Positions 40,960 to 52,090 of a stretch of DNA of 64,000 nt are shown here, in pieces. The notes beneath the pieces were generated by a model, which worked only from the letters and a program-made list of their open reading frames with translations, did not search any database and had not been told where the DNA came from. The stretch covers positions 310,001 to 374,000 of the forward strand of contig JAKUDP010000014.1 in NCBI GenBank assembly GCA_022570795.1. Direction: 5' to 3'. Each line of letters opens with the position of its first letter. Position 1 is the first letter of the stretch. The position numbers were made by a program, and so were the translations under genes. This stretch comes from Sphaerulina vaccinii. Taxonomy: Eukaryota > Ascomycota > Dothideomycetes > Mycosphaerellales > Mycosphaerellaceae.

Positions 40960-43056
40960 CTACACGGCCAGCTCATCCTCACTCCCCTCCTCCACCACCT
41001 TCGCTTGGACTCTGCTGGACTTTCTACGTTTCGCAGCACGAACTATCACGACCTGAGGACTTCTTGACACCAACACGCACCGCTCTGAGGCCGCCAGCTG
41101 CACTGGACTCTTCTCGGCACATCGACCTTTCACTCCCGTGCTTGTAAGCACATCAGGCGTTTCTGGCTCCTTGTTCTCCTTAAGGCGCAGGACAGACGAA
41201 GGCCTAACTGATGCCATTTCTCTGGTGAACGGCGTCTTCGCTACCCACTCGCAGAGGTCATCATCCCAGCCGAATCTCAATGCCTTGGCTCGCGGCGTCT
41301 GGAATGCAGATGGTGTCTTCGGCATACTCCACATGCTACCTTCACCGACCTTTTCAAGCGCGGATTCATCGTTCTTGCGATAACGAGTGAGAAGCTCCGT
41401 CGCGACAGCTCGCAGTGTCCTGGTCGCAGCCGTCTTTGGGGCCTGCTCGATATGCTGCTTGATCTTTTGAATAGTCGAGCTCACGATGTCCAACTGTCTC
41501 TCAGTGTCAAGGGCGAAGAGGTCACTGGCAATGGACAAAGCAAAGTCGTGCGCTTGCTTCTCTGCTGTGCGACGATAGACGACACTCTTGACAGCTTCTT
41601 CACAGGCCTCGGAAATGGCTAGACTATGGGCTCTCAAGATCGGAGGGCCACCAGTGAGAGCAGTGAGTAAGAGTGGTGCATGTAGCCAGGAAACGGCGAT
41701 GTTGTTGATTCGGGTGGACCTGCTGGCGAGAAGACTCATGCTGAGACGAGACAATCCTGCTCGAAGTTGAAGGCCATGAATGCTGCTGTCATCGAGAAGC
41801 AGACTTGTGCAAGCCATGATGCAGAGTTTGGAGGCCACCTCATCCAGGTTCTTGCTTAGCTGCCTTGACCGTGCATCTGTATCTTTCAACGCACAAGCGT
41901 TCGCGGCATGGCTCTTGATACATAGCTGCAGAAACTGTAAGGCTTCGTCTTGAGCACCTTGAGTGATGGCTCTCAACAGTGTGTTCCATAGGTTTCTATT
42001 CGTGTTCAAAATAGCTGAAATTCGAGTCCAGTCTTGACTTGCATAGCGTGTCAGGAGTCTGAAGCGCAAACCCTCTGCGCTATACCTCGATACAATAGAG
42101 TCCAGCAGTCTAACCTTCGTCCAAGATACAGCCGCATCATCACGTTCCAGCCATGCACCGAACAGGATCTCCAGCTCTGGCAACGCGCCATATCTCTCGC
42201 AATCTCTGATGAGCACTTCAATGCATGAGTCGCTCAAGCTGTGATCGAGTATGGCGCATCGTAGAGCATCAATGCCCTGGCTTCGCACAACTTCGCGAAG
42301 TCCTTGCCAGAGTGTGCCTTTGATGTCGACAAGTTCGTCGAAGAACGACCAAAGATCGCTCGCAATGGCCTCGTCCACATCCTCTCCATCACTAGCGTAC
42401 CCAGATGGTGAGTTGAGGTATTGAGGAACTTGGTGTAGACAGGTTCCCAGCAGACTACGAGCACCACGGCGAATACCCTGGCGGCTTGTGGGAGTTGCAG
42501 CATGAGTAGTGCTTAAGAAGGCGTGAAATGCTGAGCTCAAGGCAGATTCGGCTCTCTGGATGGGATCCTCTATTCTGATAGGCAATTGTCTGGATACACG
42601 AGAACGGTCCGCAGCAGGTATCGTGGGATCCTCAGTTGGACTCCTTGGGACAAGAAATGCAGATGCCTTCTGCACACGCTTAAGCCAAGGACTAGGCAAA
42701 GTTATTGCATGCACTTTGCCATCACTGCTAGACTCTGCACTTCTGACAGCTCGCTTAACTTTCGACCTGGCATATGTTCGCAGCTTGTGCTTCTTCGCGC
42801 CATTCGGTAACCATACTGGATCTGATACTGATTCGGCATTCTGCTTTCGTGGTTTCGTCTGTACTTTGGAGGTAGCTTTCTGCGTCCTAATGTCTGGCCT
42901 GATAAGATTGCGAATGGCTTCTATTCGCGACTCGATAGTCCTAAGTAATCTGTTACAACGCGCTGTTGTCCACGCGATGTCCTCGGTTCGACTGGTTTCC
43001 AAGCTCGAAAGCTTGCGCTTCATCTCATCAGCACCAAATTGCTGTGGTAAAGACAT
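40960..43056 (-). CDS. Conserved-looking nuclear protein of unknown function
   Basis: Single exon, 698 aa from ATG 43056 (MSLPQQFGADEMKRKLSSLE), a better start than 43242, whose extra N-terminus looks non-coding. The N-terminal 150 residues are charged with basic patches (KPRKQN, KKHKLRTYARSKVKR). Residues about 170-520 are helical and leucine-rich and may form an alpha-solenoid. The C-terminus has MWSMPKTPSAFQTPRAKALRF, KENKEPETPD and AKRRKSSR (nuclear-localisation-like), with TP sites that suggest CDK control. No named domain is seen. It shares a 227-bp divergent upstream region with the LisH-WD40 gene. Confidence 0.65.
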   Translation of the reverse strand: MSLPQQFGADEMKRKLSSLETSRTEDIAWTTARCNRLLRTIESRIEAIRNLIRPDIRTQKATSKVQTKPRKQNAESVSDPVWLPNGAKKHKLRTYARSKVKRAVRSAESSSDGKVHAITLPSPWLKRVQKASAFLVPRSPTEDPTIPAADRSRVSRQLPIRIEDPIQRAESALSSAFHAFLSTTHAATPTSRQGIRRGARSLLGTCLHQVPQYLNSPSGYASDGEDVDEAIASDLWSFFDELVDIKGTLWQGLREVVRSQGIDALRCAILDHSLSDSCIEVLIRDCERYGALPELEILFGAWLERDDAAVSWTKVRLLDSIVSRYSAEGLRFRLLTRYASQDWTRISAILNTNRNLWNTLLRAITQGAQDEALQFLQLCIKSHAANACALKDTDARSRQLSKNLDEVASKLCIMACTSLLLDDSSIHGLQLRAGLSRLSMSLLASRSTRINNIAVSWLHAPLLLTALTGGPPILRAHSLAISEACEEAVKSVVYRRTAEKQAHDFALSIASDLFALDTERQLDIVSSTIQKIKQHIEQAPKTAATRTLRAVATELLTRYRKNDESALEKVGEGSMWSMPKTPSAFQTPRAKALRFGWDDDLCEWVAKTPFTREMASVRPSSVLRLKENKEPETPDVLTSTGVKGRCAEKSPVQLAASERCVLVSRSPQVVIVRAAKRRKSSRVQAKVVEEGSEDELAV

Positions 43057-43283
43057 GCTAGATATTATGCTCGATACATCCAAGCTGTTATTATTCCATG
43101 CTGGTCCAAGAGTTGATGTATGGTAAGATAAAAAAGCTGATGTTGTTGCTCTGTAGATGTTTGTTTTGAGGTGGAAAGCGCGCCGACCGCCAAGCCCAAG
43201 GAAGATCGCCACCAGAGAAACACCATCTCGCTGTCCCATCAATCATAAAGCATAGAAGGAAGTTCTCATCTCATCTGCCTATC

Positions 43284-44850
43284 ATGCCTTCAGCAGACTC
43301 ACCTGCGCTGATCGTGGCCAGGTATCTGAAGACGAATGGCTATACAGAAGTGAGTCTGCCCAAGGACAACCGAACTTGATCTCAGCTGACCATGCTAAGT
43401 ACATCGTGTAGACATATGAAGCATTTGTCGCAGAGGCAGGCCTGCCACACGATGCTGGCAATGCTGCCAAGGGAGATCTAGACCTCGAAACTCTCCTTGA
43501 TGAGAAGAAAAACTTCGATATTGCTGTAAAGTTTGAGAAGCTCGGCTTGGAAAATGCCAATACTGGATGGAAACAGCCTGGTATGCCCTATATGGCTCAT
43601 GTGCTGTCGACTTTGTGCTAAATCGCTTCATAGCGCCGAAGACTGCGAAGGTCGTAGATACGCTTCCCACATCTTCCAACATCCTGAGCGCCAGAGTCGA
43701 GGAGTTCAAAGATGAAGATGGGTATGTATAGTTCAGGTTGAGTCGTATCTGGGGAATTCTGCTAATTGTGTGCAGAATCGAGCAACAACTACTGCTTGCG
43801 ACTACAGCAGACAAGCGTGTTCATATCCTCAATGCCAGTAACAACAGCCTACAAGCATCGCACACGACTATACACGATGCTCCAGCTCTTTCAGCGTCGA
43901 GACTGGGTGAGAACACTTTGATCACATCATCTATGTCTGGCCAGCTACATCTCAGCAACTTATCTGGTACCTCTTTCGCGAAGCGTCGGGATCACTCCAA
44001 ATACGTGGTCAAGGTTGCCGTCTTCGAAGACGCACTCCAAGGCTCCATCATTGCTACAGCAGGCTGGGACAATAAAGTCGCCCTCTACAAGCTCGACTCA
44101 ACATCCGCATCGCCCAAACTTGGCGAGCCAGCGGCCACGATCCCCTTGCAGACGAAACCGGAAGCAATGATCTTCGTCCGCCATCCTGAGAACAGTCATC
44201 CGATCCTCATCCTCAGCCGAACAGACTCGAACAACATCTTCTACTACACCGTCTCCGAAGCTCAAGGCCCTCGTCTCCTCGGCCAGCAGAATCTGGCACC
44301 ACACTCTAATGCATGGGTAGCTTTCACACCTTCAGCACTAGACATCTGTCCCACAGATCGTACACTACTCGCAGTAGGAACATCTTCAATCCCTCACATG
44401 AAGCTCTTACTTGTGAGATTACTCTTCCCACCCTGGATACCAGAACCTCCTCGACCAGCACCTACAGCTCTACGATCATCTCTCCTCGACGACGGCGCAC
44501 CTCCGCAAGAGACACAAGCATCGCAAGCTCGAGCAGAACTCGTTATTGCTGAGAGGGAGTTCGCAGCAATACAGATTCATTCTACGACTATGGCTCCCCA
44601 GACTGCTTATTCGACTCCTGCGGTGGCTTGGAGACCTGATGGCAGTGGTGTGTGGGTCAATGGAGACGATGGCGCTGTGAGAGGTATTGAAGCTAGTACT
44701 GGAAAAGTGGTGAGTACACTGTTGGGGCATGAACCAGGGAGTAAGGTTAGGTGTTTGTGGGCTGGAAATGTGAAGAAGGAAAATGGAGTGGAGAGGGAGG
44801 TGTTGGTGAGTGGAGGGTTCGATCATAGACTTATTGTTTGGGATGTATGA
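43284..44850 (+). CDS. LisH-motif WD40-repeat protein
   Basis: Four exons, 43284-43349, 43412-43580, 43634-43721 and 43776-44850, with introns of 62, 53 and 54 bp, give 465 aa. The N-terminus is a LisH dimerisation motif (ALIVARYLKTNGYTETYEAF). WD-type repeats follow: LLATTADKRVHILNA, TLITSSMSGQLHLSNL, SIIATAGWDNKVALYKL, LLAVGTSSIPHMKLLLV, GVWVNGDDGAVRGIEASTGK, and the closing LVSGGFDHRLIVWDV. Such proteins are scaffolds in larger complexes; the partner cannot be told from sequence. All junctions keep the frame. Confidence 0.8.
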
Positions 44851-46702
44851 AGGATGCCAATCAACGATATACTCTGTCTGTCATTAGATTCATAGCATGA
44901 TTGCAGCTTATGCTATGTTAGGCTTGGTGTCTTTGAAGTTCTGCTTGGCGATTGCGGGTCGCAGCCAAGAAGAGTCTATGTTGCCCAGACTCTCGATGAT
45001 GTAGGTGGTGTAGACGCCTCATGAGCACGCAAGCCAAGTACCACGGTAAGAAGGTATAGCGTTTGATATGCTAAGGTAGATAGGTATAGCGCTTGATATG
45101 CTGAAATCAAGCTCGTATCCTGTCCGCGGATAGCTGCCATGTGCCAGTCACGCTTTCACACTGTCGCTTACCGCCCGTGGCAGGTCTTGGTACTCCTCTG
45201 TGTTCATTGGGGCCAGCTTCGTGCAGTTGTACTGGACGTGATGGCAGGAACATGTTCGTCAGTCATGATGTCTTGGTTCTGAGCAGTGAGCAGCCAGAAT
45301 CTGGATGTTTGCAAGCTGCAATGGCATTGAAAGGATAGTTCGGTATTGAGCACGATTGCACGGTCGGACTGTGAGCTGATAAGTTGACGTGATCGGGAAA
45401 GGACAGCGAATATCGATATTGCGTGTCATCTGAGCCTTGGAAGTAGCAGGTATCGAACGACCATCTGTTGAAAAGGATTGCGATTCAATTTAACCCTATG
45501 GCTATGCCAAGTTCGTTGTAAGCTCCCCGACTATTCTATGCATGCTTCTGCGTCTTCTGCGTCCTCTCCGCGGCGCAGTGCTCGATCGTAGATTCTTGTG
45601 TGCTCGGCTCATCACGATTGCACAGACTGTAATACAGTTCTTTGAAGCTCCGGATCAAAGAGAGAACGAAGCGCAATACTGCGCCATGATTCATCACAGA
45701 GGTGTCTCAGGCATCGAGGTCTTTCTGCTGGCGCCGGACAGCTTACAGCGTTGATGCTGACATTGCGAAGAGAGCGCACAGCCGTGGATCGTCCAGAGTT
45801 CTTGCAACTGCCGCAAGTAGGCGTTGCCACTATCGACTGGCGTCAATCTTCAGTATCTGATATTTGTGACGATTGCTCAACAACACAACAGACTCTCCGC
45901 GAAGCTTCTCATTAGCAGAATCAAGTCTACATATCAGCCTTATCATAGGACCACGTGGGTGACGTGAGGCATAGCTTGTGAGGAAGAGCCAAGAAGGGTT
46001 GAACAACTTGTACGTTGATAAGCGATGAGCGGCGTAAGACGTGGCCAGGAAAAGTAATCTATTGGGGCAGTGCTGGGTGCTGACGCGCGGCTCGCGTGGT
46101 TTCCAGAGACTGGAAGATGGAGGTGTTTACTCGCTGGATCTTGGCGAAAATGGTAGCGGAATGCCCTGAGCGGAGAGACTGGGCAAGCTGGGCATGGATT
46201 GTGCCCAGTCCGGTGGCTCTCGGAGAGTGTCGAGACCGCATACTTTCATTTCGCGGCTTGGCTGCTGCAGGGTCCACTTACTCTTCCTCGTCCGGTGAGT
46301 TGGCCCTCACTGCGCCCTACTCGGTGTATTCTTGTTCAGCTTTGCGGCTTCGCGGACTGTAGAAATACCTGGAATCCTTCCTGTCGAGCTGTATATATCG
46401 CTGGTCCGAGAGGTGGCAGAGTCGTGGTGAGCAGCCGCCTGACTCTGAACGAGGTACATGGTACGGAGCATCCTAGCTCCCGAGGGGAACGCGAGCAAAT
46501 ATAGCACCACGTGATATTCTCAAGTGGACAAAGGGGACAAAACTCCACCAGCAGAAGCGCTCAAAGAAGGAGAAGAGAGACGCAACATCGCTGTGGTCAA
46601 GCTGGCGGGGATAAGAACGTGTTTGATGATGCCGGACAAGAAGCTGTTTCGAGAGAAGAGGAGAGGGAGCGATAATCATCCAGCCACCTGGACTTAGTTC
46701 GA
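44851..46702. other. Gene-poor region with a short direct repeat
   Basis: About 1.85 kb. It holds two 23-bp near-copies of AGGTATAGCG(T/C)TTGATATGCT at 45052-45074 and 45082-45104. A possible tiny gene at 46117-46362 (MEVFTRWILAKMVAECPERR..., with an in-frame gtgagt..ttcag 45-bp segment) is not well supported. Confidence 0.45.
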
Positions 46703-47038
46703 GCCAAGCACTTGGCAGGCTGAGCCAAGCAGAATCACTGGCAGAAGGGAAGGTGCCACTTGGCGGGCGTCGGTTGATGCAGTCAGGCGTGATTTCTTAA
46801 GAGATGCAGGCCCCCAGCAAAGTAGGAAAGTCTTGGTATCCGCTCTTGTCCCTCTCCACAGCGAACTCGTTGTTACAACACCGTTTTCTCATCGCCCACG
46901 CTTCACATCTGCGATCTCGACACGTGGAATTGAAGAGCTTTTGCGGGGCTTTTCTCAGTGTCTTTGAGAGTTGTCATCTGGAGTCTCGCACTTCACTTGT
47001 TCGCAACTTGCTCTCCATAATTCTTGGCCTTTGCCAAG
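46703..47038. promoter_or_regulatory. Cluster of six PacC-type GCCAAG sites upstream of pacC
   Basis: GCCAAG or its complement CTTGGC occurs at 46703, 46711, 46724, 46759, 47023 and 47033; the consensus PacC site is GCCARG. The sites sit within 360 bp of the pacC start at 47058, four of them in a 62-bp block with alternating orientation. Autoregulation is inferred. Confidence 0.6.
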
Positions 47039-47057
47039 TCCAAGAACATACACTACA

Positions 47058-49221
47058 ATGGACACCTCCTCTGCACCTCAGACTGTCAGTATCACCACCA
47101 TCATCACCACCAACCATAATGGACGCGCGACTGACTTTCGCGATTCGCACAGGTCGCGCAAGCCGTACAAGCTGCGACGCAACAGGCACAGGCTGCAGCT
47201 GCTGCACCATCACCATCAGTGCAAGCGCCAGTCCAGAGCACACAGTCTTCGGCCATCGACAACCTGACCTGTCAGTGGCAAGGCTGCGGTGAGCGATGCG
47301 ACAGCGCTGAAGCACTCTACGTAAGTTGGCGACAAATACCTTGTCCACGCGACGAAGACACGACTCGACTAACACAAGGCTGCAACAGGACCACGTTTGC
47401 GAACGCCATGTCGGTCGCAAGAGCACCAACAACCTCAACCTGACCTGCCAATGGGGCGCATGCCGAACGACCACCGTCAAGCGCGACCACATTACCTCCC
47501 ACATCCGCGTCCACGTCCCACTCAAGCCTCACAAGTGCGACTTCTGTGGCAAGGCTTTCAAGCGCCCGCAGGATCTGAAGAAGCATGTCAAGACACACGC
47601 CGACGACAGCGTCCTGATGAACTCGCCTCACCAAGGACAAGGTCGCAGTGGAAGCGGTAGCATTGGACAACAAAATGGCAAGCGTGAGTACCGTCAGTGG
47701 CCACAGCATACGACACAGTATGACTTACCCATTCCAGCATCCGCATACTACGGCCAGAGTGGCCACGAACAGATGAGCAACCCATACCCTTCCTACCAGA
47801 CAGGCATGGCTCAAGGCGCCAACGGTGGCTCCTACGCGCAGCAAGCAGGCGCACAGTACGCCGGCTACGGCTCCGTCAACTACCCAAACAGCTCCGCCCT
47901 CGCCGACATACAGAGCATGGATACTAGACGACGTGCGATCGAGGCGCTTAATGACTTCCTCGGTGACATCAAGCGTCGCGCCATCGACCCAAGCACTTAC
48001 TACGATGTCGGCCACAGACTCCAGCAAGGCAACGCTCTGCCTCTCCCAGTTGGCGGTGGAGGATACAACACTGGTTACAACAACAGCAGTGGATACAGCG
48101 GTGGCGGATCAAGCGGGTTCAATGCTGCCAGCTTCTTGGACTCGTTCAGCTCTGGTGGCGGTATGGGTGGTGGTGGCGGTGGAGGTGCTCATGGCAGCGT
48201 CGCTACTCATGGCTACGCTCTGCCTCTGCCAAATGCTCGCACCAAGAATGATCTCCAGGACATCGACCGCTTCCTCGAGCAACTCCAGGCCACAGTGTAC
48301 GAGACCAGCAAGGGATACGAGACTGGTAACTCTGCTGCTGCTGCAGGCGTTCAGCAGCCAGGCCTTCACACTCAATTCGCTGGCGACTTCAGCATGAGTG
48401 GCCAACAGTATGCATCCCGCCCAAGCAACAGCCCACCATCTTTCGGCAGCCACCTTGGTGCCAGCGGTGCTATGAGCAGCGGCTCCAGCATGCACGGCGT
48501 CAACTCGTCATCCTCTGCGCTCGACACCCCAGCTCTTACTCCAGCATCTGTCTCGTCTTACGCCAGCTCCGGTCACTCGCCAATGAGCAGCCACAGCAGA
48601 GCAAGCTTCGGCAGCGTTAGCGGCCAGATGTACCCAAGCCTTCCAGCTGTGACTGGCATGTCTGACATGGGATCCAACTACCCAACCACAACCTCTGCGC
48701 CTGCCTCTGGTCTCGCGTCTGGCTTCGAGGGTCTTGATGGCCGTCGCTACAGCGGAGGACGTCTTCAGCGCCAGGCTCCCGAGATCAAGACTGAGGATAC
48801 TGAGATGGCTGACGCTGACGATGGAAGCCGCACACCAAAGGCCTCCGACTCCAAGCGACCGAAGAGCAAGGGCAACAGCAGCATTGACCCTGCACTCCGT
48901 GGCGAAGAAGGCTCTGGTAGTGACACAGCCTCGACTCCAGCTGCGCAGTCAGAAGGTGATGACAAGCGTCAAGAGGAGTGGGTCGAGAACATCCGTCTCA
49001 TCGAGGCCCTCCGTAAGTGGGTAGGCGATCGACTGAAGAGCGGTGACTTCGATGAGGTGGAGAAGTCCCCAGATGCCCAGGAAGGCGCCGAGAATAAGCA
49101 AGTCGACGCTGACAAGATGGTCGAAGACAAGCTCACTGAAGCCTTCGAGCAGCAACGGCAACAAGAACAAGCCAGTAAGCAAGACGAGGCTAAGTACCCA
49201 AGCTTGCCCACTGCAGCTTAG
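47058..49221 (+). CDS. pacC: PacC/Rim101 pH-response zinc-finger transcription factor
   Basis: Exons 47058-47084, 47153-47320 and 47389-49221 (introns 68 bp each) give 675 aa. Three C2H2 fingers match PacC: CQWQGCGERCDSAEALYDHV, CQWGACRTTTVKRDHITSHI and CDFCGKAFKRPQDLKKHVKT (about residues 45-140). Further on are Ser/Gly-rich regions, a helical patch (DIQSMDTRRRAIEALNDFLG) and two YPSL motifs, in QMYPSLPAV and in KYPSLPTAA at the very C-terminus, which match the YPxL/I motif bound by PalA. PacC is activated by proteolysis at alkaline pH and binds GCCARG. A 54-bp in-frame segment (gtgagtacc..ccattccag, about 47683-47736) may be a third intron; removal would give 657 aa. Confidence 0.93.
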
Positions 49222-50507
49222 ATATTCCGAGCTGTTTGACGATGTCGACGAGGCGAAATGGGCGTTAGGGGCGGATATCGAGCGACAGCTCTGTCTGGGC
49301 ACGGGAATTCGCCTCCAAAGGCATCGGCGTTATTTGAAAGTATGCATTAGATGTTGCGCTCATCAATGGAAGTCGCTTCTTACTTTAACACTTTGCGAAC
49401 ATCGTGTGGTTTCTCCTGGCCGCGTCATCACCTCTATATGCCGCACTCTGGTATAGGATTTACATACACCTACCTCTATTCTTACGTCATCCACCTTCGA
49501 TACGTCGTGTCTGTGCCACCATATACTGCTGAAGACACTTGACCATAGCCAGCGACCCTCCCGAATGACAAGACAGACGTGGACGAAGACTGAGTGATGT
49601 TGCGACATACGCATCGAGCCACTTCCACACATGGCAACACGCCGCCGGCCTACTCGTTTGGCCCTGAACGACACCTGAAGAAAGAAGATGAAAACTGAAC
49701 GATGATCGGGATATACAGGCCTTTTGTGGTATCGGCAAGTCGAAGGCCTGCGATTAGGAAATTGCCTTCGACCGGCAACTCGGATCAGGTCACTACCATC
49801 TCATCAAGCCATCTCTAGGAAACGCGTTAAGACCGAATTCGCGAATCGTGCTGACCGTGGTGTCTATTGTTGACCAGTCAAGATGTACTGTAGGCCTCTT
49901 GGCCGGGGATATCTTGGAGAACATAAGGTCGCCGATTAGTGGAAGGCTTGGGGCTGTGCCAAGGTGTTTGAGAGGGAAAGGAAGAGGAGGCTGGTACTGG
50001 GACTGGTACTGCGAGAGTCTGAGTTAAATGCAGATGGCCTGTTGTCGTGGTTGGGAGTAGAAAGACAACGACTCGATATAAGTTGAGCACGTCCTATACA
50101 CAACGTGAAGTACTAATATATGAGCAAGAGTTACAGAAGATTGCACCACATCCTACTTCCTCATCTAGCTTGCAAGAACTAGCACCTATTGGTCCTCGAG
50201 TGTTTAGAACACTGTTTCTGGCCATCAGCACTGACCGAAACGGTGGACAGGGCATCATTGTACCAGGTTTCCCCTGGACTGTGATAGGTGTACTTGAAGC
50301 TCTTGAAGCCCACCTCACCATTTGTTCGCTTGCTCTGGAAACTGCCTCATTGTTGCTCAATTCCCACCTTAATGGTCAGAGACCCCGCTTCTCTGCTCTC
50401 TTCGTCGCGATGGTGAATCTTTCAGACTACACTGTTCGTGCTCTGGCAATTTGGGCAGGAAGCTTCATGACATCTGCACAATCACGAGTTGTTCAAATTA
50501 GAGACAG
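49222..50507. other. Region upstream of the superoxide dismutase gene
   Basis: About 1.3 kb. A 154-codon frame (50047-50507) ends at a GTGAGT donor and can be spliced in frame to the dismutase (intron 50508-50585). It may be a coding N-terminal extension or a transcribed leader. Confidence 0.45.
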
Positions 50508-50598
50508 GTGAGTACATATGTTATGCATGCTGGAGGACATGCCAAAAGTCGAGGGATGCTATGCTGATATGTCTTTCTCTTGTAGCATTGCTCCAGCC

Positions 50599-51261
50599 AT
50601 GGCTCCCAACTACACTCTTCCACCTCTGGGCTATGCCTACGATGCGCTCGAGCCATACTTCGACAAGGCCACGATGGAGATCCACCACTCCAAGCATCAC
50701 CAGACATATGTCAACAACTTGAACAATCTGTTGGCCAATGTGGACAGCTCGGTCTTCACACTCGCGGTTGACGACCTCGTCAAGCAGCTCGGAGAGATCA
50801 AGGACAAGATCCCAGAAGCCAACCGCACTGGTGTCCGAAACAATGGAGGAGGCCACTCCAACCACAGCTTCTTCTGGAAGCAACTTAAAGTCAACACCAC
50901 GCTTGGAGGGGAACTTGAGCAGGCCATTATCAAGGATTTCGGCAACGTTACTGAGTTCAAGACGCAATTCGAGGCTGCCGCGACGAAGGTGTTCGGTTCT
51001 GGTTGGGCTTGGCTCATTGTGAAGGATGGTGCTTTGAAGATCGTTTCGACTCCTAACCAGGACTCGCCACTCATGAGCACGGATTTCGTGCCCGCTGCCA
51101 CACAAGGCACTCCGGTCATTGCTTTGGATGTTTGGGAGCATGCGTACTACTTGAAGTACCAGAACAGACGACCAGATTACATCAAGGCGTACTGGAATGT
51201 TGTGAACTGGGACTTTGCTGCTCAGCGGTACTCGGAGATCGTTAATTCAACCAAGTGTTGA
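50599..51261 (+). CDS. Mn/Fe superoxide dismutase
   Basis: 220 aa from ATG 50599 (MAPNYTLPPLGYAYDALEPY). Metal ligands are present: His in MEIHHSKHHQTY, His in GGGHSNHSFFW, and Asp and His in ALDVWEHAYYLKYQN. GSGWAWL and the QNRRPDYIKAYW end are typical. It converts superoxide to hydrogen peroxide and oxygen. Starting here there is no mitochondrial presequence, as in cytosolic fungal MnSODs. An acceptor at 50585 (TCTTGTAG) links in frame to an upstream exon ending at 50507, which would add residues (..IRDSIAPA..). The gene ends 69 bp before the convergent ALKBH6-like gene. Confidence 0.92.
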   Translation: MAPNYTLPPLGYAYDALEPYFDKATMEIHHSKHHQTYVNNLNNLLANVDSSVFTLAVDDLVKQLGEIKDKIPEANRTGVRNNGGGHSNHSFFWKQLKVNTTLGGELEQAIIKDFGNVTEFKTQFEAAATKVFGSGWAWLIVKDGALKIVSTPNQDSPLMSTDFVPAATQGTPVIALDVWEHAYYLKYQNRRPDYIKAYWNVVNWDFAAQRYSEIVNSTKC

Positions 51262-51329
51262 TAGGAGGATGCACTGCCGAGAGCTGGTGCTGTACGAAGA
51301 GCATCAGGCTTCGCGGATCGGGTTTAATA

Positions 51330-52090
51330 TCAAGTCCGTGGCTTCCCAAAGATTTTGCTCCCCAATTTTGAGACTTTCTTCACATCCCGATAGGTGAGAC
51401 TAATCCTTGTGCTTCGTACATTCTTGCCTCCGTTGGCTTCGATGATGGCTCGATCTCCTAGTAGATCCCAGTTCGCGACAGTATCAGCACCGAGGCCAAC
51501 GTCTTCGGAGACTTCCGCAATGCCATGTAGTGTGTCCGTGTAAGCAGATCCACTCGTGATCAGAAGTGATCTTGGTTCCTGCACAATGCGCCACGTCGTC
51601 CGTTGAGACTGCGGGATGTCTTCACTGGACTTCTCGGTCACGTCGAGAACAAGAGTTCCGCTGATACTGACTGTGGCCACGACTGGGTGATACGCTGCTC
51701 CGTCCTCGTGGGGCATGATACCTTGGCCGGAAAGATACTCGTTGATGAGGCAATGATTGATGCCGTGCGGCGCATCAGTGAAGAGACCTAGGTCATGTAT
51801 TCGCTCGACGAGAGGAGTGGTCAGCCAGTCAGGAAGAGCTGTCGATGAGACCAGGGTGTTGGTTGCCGTAAGTTTTGCTGGAATTGTTTGCAGTCGGCGA
51901 TGGCTTAGTGAAATCCATCGGTTCGAGGGTATCTGCGTCCTGTTAGTAAGTGAAATGTGAGTATCCGAGCAGGTATCGTCTGTTCCTTCTCCAGTACAGC
52001 TGCCTCTTCCTCCTCACTGATGAAGTTCGGTATGTAGAACATCGAAGGCGGAAGTGTGGCGATGCGGGAGGATTGCATTTTCAAGCTCAT
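51330..52090 (-). CDS. ALKBH6-like Fe(II)/2-oxoglutarate dioxygenase, one intron of unclear type
   Basis: Exon 1 from ATG 52090 (MSLKMQSSRIATLPPSMFYI, PNFISEEEEAAVLEK) and exon 2 51932-51330 (IPSNRWISLSHRRLQTIPAK, LTATNTLVSST). The active-site iron ligands are visible as HED in GIMPHEDGAAYHPVVATVSI, with a later conserved RISLTYRDV. AlkB-family enzymes demethylate nucleic acids or other substrates; ALKBH6 function is poorly known. The 44 bp between exons (about 51933-51976) must be removed to keep the frame, but no GT donor lies there; a GTACTG donor further upstream would delete VLEKEQ. The exact junction is therefore unresolved. Confidence 0.78.

Noticed and set aside
46117..46362. Small gene with an in-frame 45-bp intron
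   Set aside because: No homology I can name, and both spliced and unspliced readings are open. It is described in the region entry only.
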